Below are positions 42,323 to 43,140 of a stretch of 43,140 bases of DNA, piece by piece. How positions within the stretch are numbered: position 1 is the stretch's first letter; every line of letters begins with the position of its first letter. Under the pieces are notes generated by a model. That model was not told the origin of the DNA and did no database searches. It saw only the letters and a list, made by a program, of their open reading frames with translations. The position numbers were made by a program, and so were the translations under genes. This DNA is from Thermoflexales bacterium (GTDB taxonomy: Bacteria; Chloroflexota; Anaerolineae; B4-G1; SLSP01), in contig SLDA01000103.1 of assembly GCA_007125545.1 (NCBI GenBank), positions 1 through 43,140 on the forward strand. Direction: 5' to 3'.

Positions 42323-42834
42323 AGAAACTGCTCAATCGATATATAGGTTACACCTGCAGCGGCTGCAGCGGCAGCGTCGGTTTCATAGTCACCCACAAAC
42401 ACTGCTTGCTCCGGCGGCAGTTCGTAGTAGGCACAAGCGGCATGCAGCATCTCGGGTCCCGGCTTGCGCCACCTGGGATCGGCCGAGAGGTGAAGATCTA
42501 AAGGCTCGCCTGCAGCTTGGAAAGCCCGAATGAGCTGTGTGTACGCCGAAGTATCCAAGGACAGTCGGGGATCCCCCACTGAAACAAACCAGGGGATTGT
42601 CGCGAGTTGCGGCAACACTTTGGCTATCTCCCGAAAGCGCTCGCCCAGCTCTCGGGGTTGCGGATACTTTCCATCTCCGGTTGCAAGGCCCCAAGCCGGC
42701 CCCGCTTGATTTGTCGCTACCGCCATGACGTGACCCTCAGCCTGCAACTTGGCGAGCCGCACCGGAATGCCATCGAGGGGCCTAATGCCATAAGTCTCGA
42801 CCAAAGTTCCATCTAAATCAAAGATGTACAGCAT
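42319..42834 (-). CDS. HAD-superfamily phosphatase, subfamily IIIA (GmhB/HisB-like)
   Basis: 171 aa. HAD motif I FDLDGTLVET (nucleophile Asp), motif II in AVATNQAGPAWG, the Lys of RKPGPEMLHAACAY, and motif IV FVGDYETDAAAAAAAG are in order. The lack of a large cap and the TNQAG segment fit the IIIA group that includes GmhB and histidinol-phosphatase. The substrate cannot be assigned. The SpoU gene upstream is 20 nt away on the same strand. Confidence 0.88.
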   Translation of the reverse strand: MLYIFDLDGTLVETYGIRPLDGIPVRLAKLQAEGHVMAVATNQAGPAWGLATGDGKYPQPRELGERFREIAKVLPQLATIPWFVSVGDPRLSLDTSAYTQLIRAFQAAGEPLDLHLSADPRWRKPGPEMLHAACAYYELPPEQAVFVGDYETDAAAAAAAGVTYISIEQFL

Positions 42835-42854
42835 TCGCAGTCTCCAGCTTGGCC

Positions 42855-43140
42855 TTAGTTGGGCGCAGGATTTCGCTGCCGCATTACTTCATAGAGGGCT
42901 ATCGATCCCGCGACAGCCGCATTCAACGAGTTGATCTGACCCCACATTGGAATACGGATGATCCAATCACAGCGATCACGCACCAGCCGCCGGAGTCCTT
43001 CCGACTCGCTTCCCACTACCAGGGCCAGTGGTATGGTCAGATCGATATCGGTATATAACTGAGCTGAAGCATCATCCTCCAGGCCCGCTATCCAGAGATC
43101 ATGTGACTTCAGGCGCTCCATTTCCTGCGGCAGATTGGTA
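42855..43140 (-). CDS. SpoU/TrmH family RNA 2'-O-methyltransferase (partial, 5' end outside window)
   Basis: 95 codons of the C-terminal part run to the right edge. LALVVGSESEGLRRLVRDRCD, IRIPMWGQINSLNAAVAGSIALYE match motifs 2 and 3 of the SPOUT fold, which bind SAM in a trefoil knot. RlmB (23S Gm2251) and other TrmH-like enzymes share this end; which one cannot be decided without the N-terminus. Codons before the internal ATG at 43121 (TNLPQE) continue the family pattern, so the gene is cut by the window and not short. Confidence 0.9.
   Translation of the reverse strand, partial: TNLPQEMERLKSHDLWIAGLEDDASAQLYTDIDLTIPLALVVGSESEGLRRLVRDRCDWIIRIPMWGQINSLNAAVAGSIALYEVMRQRNPAPN

Overview
The window reads like a chromosome segment of a Chloroflexota bacterium (Anaerolineae, Caldilineae or Ardenticatenia-like). 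The reasons are an AroK-AroB fusion, a nusA-rnpM-infB-rbfA-nrnA-truB block, a membrane protein with a long Pro/Thr linker, and a DUF3105 protein beside a multicopper oxidase. Composition is GC-rich and gene packing is dense. Promoters follow the sigma70 consensus and most genes have good Shine-Dalgarno sites. No rRNA, tRNA, CRISPR array, insertion sequence or phage gene was seen. The taxonomic call is inference from gene content.

Layout. (1) 1-3448, minus: a polytopic GT-C glycosyltransferase (runs off the left edge) coupled to a GT2 polyprenyl-phosphate glycosyltransferase. (2) 3583-3975, plus: rpmG with its own promoter and terminator. (3) 4284-9833, plus: a copper block of CopA ATPase, DUF3105 protein, TAT-exported multicopper oxidase, then an STM4013/SEN3800-like hydrolase. 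(4) 21617 down to 9830, minus: an operon for chorismate, Phe and Tyr: aroH, pheA, a 28-codon ORF, DAHP synthase, tyrA, aroA, aroE, tyrS, aroC, aroK-aroB fusion, aroQ and an aminotransferase. Ahead of it lie a promoter, a 33-codon ORF rich in Tyr and Phe codons, and a strong intrinsic terminator, the architecture of ribosome-mediated attenuation. (5) 27554 down to 21737, minus: an operon of two paralogous clan-CD (C25/caspase-like) peptidases, a membrane protein, and a small protein homologous to the C-terminal domain of the second peptidase. I regard this as a candidate undescribed system. (6) 27669-35861, plus: nusA with terminator-like hairpins before and after it, then rnpM, infB, rbfA, nrnA, truB and a two-domain methyltransferase. 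(7) 35870-37450, minus: a BPG-independent phosphoglycerate mutase whose halves are in swapped order (circular permutation) with all metal ligands kept. (8) 37605-43140: ribF, rsmI, a Pro/Thr-linker membrane protein, a parvulin lipoprotein, a GNAT acetyltransferase, a HAD phosphatase, and the 3' part of a SpoU RNA methyltransferase.

How the parts work together. The aromatic operon covers the shikimate pathway from DAHP synthase to chorismate, both terminal branches to Phe and Tyr, and tyrosyl-tRNA synthetase. It sits behind a leader whose Tyr/Phe codon run (YIYTYVFF) could sense charged tRNA-Tyr and tRNA-Phe. The two best leads are this attenuator and the permuted phosphoglycerate mutase. The peptidase operon is the best candidate for a new system of unknown function.
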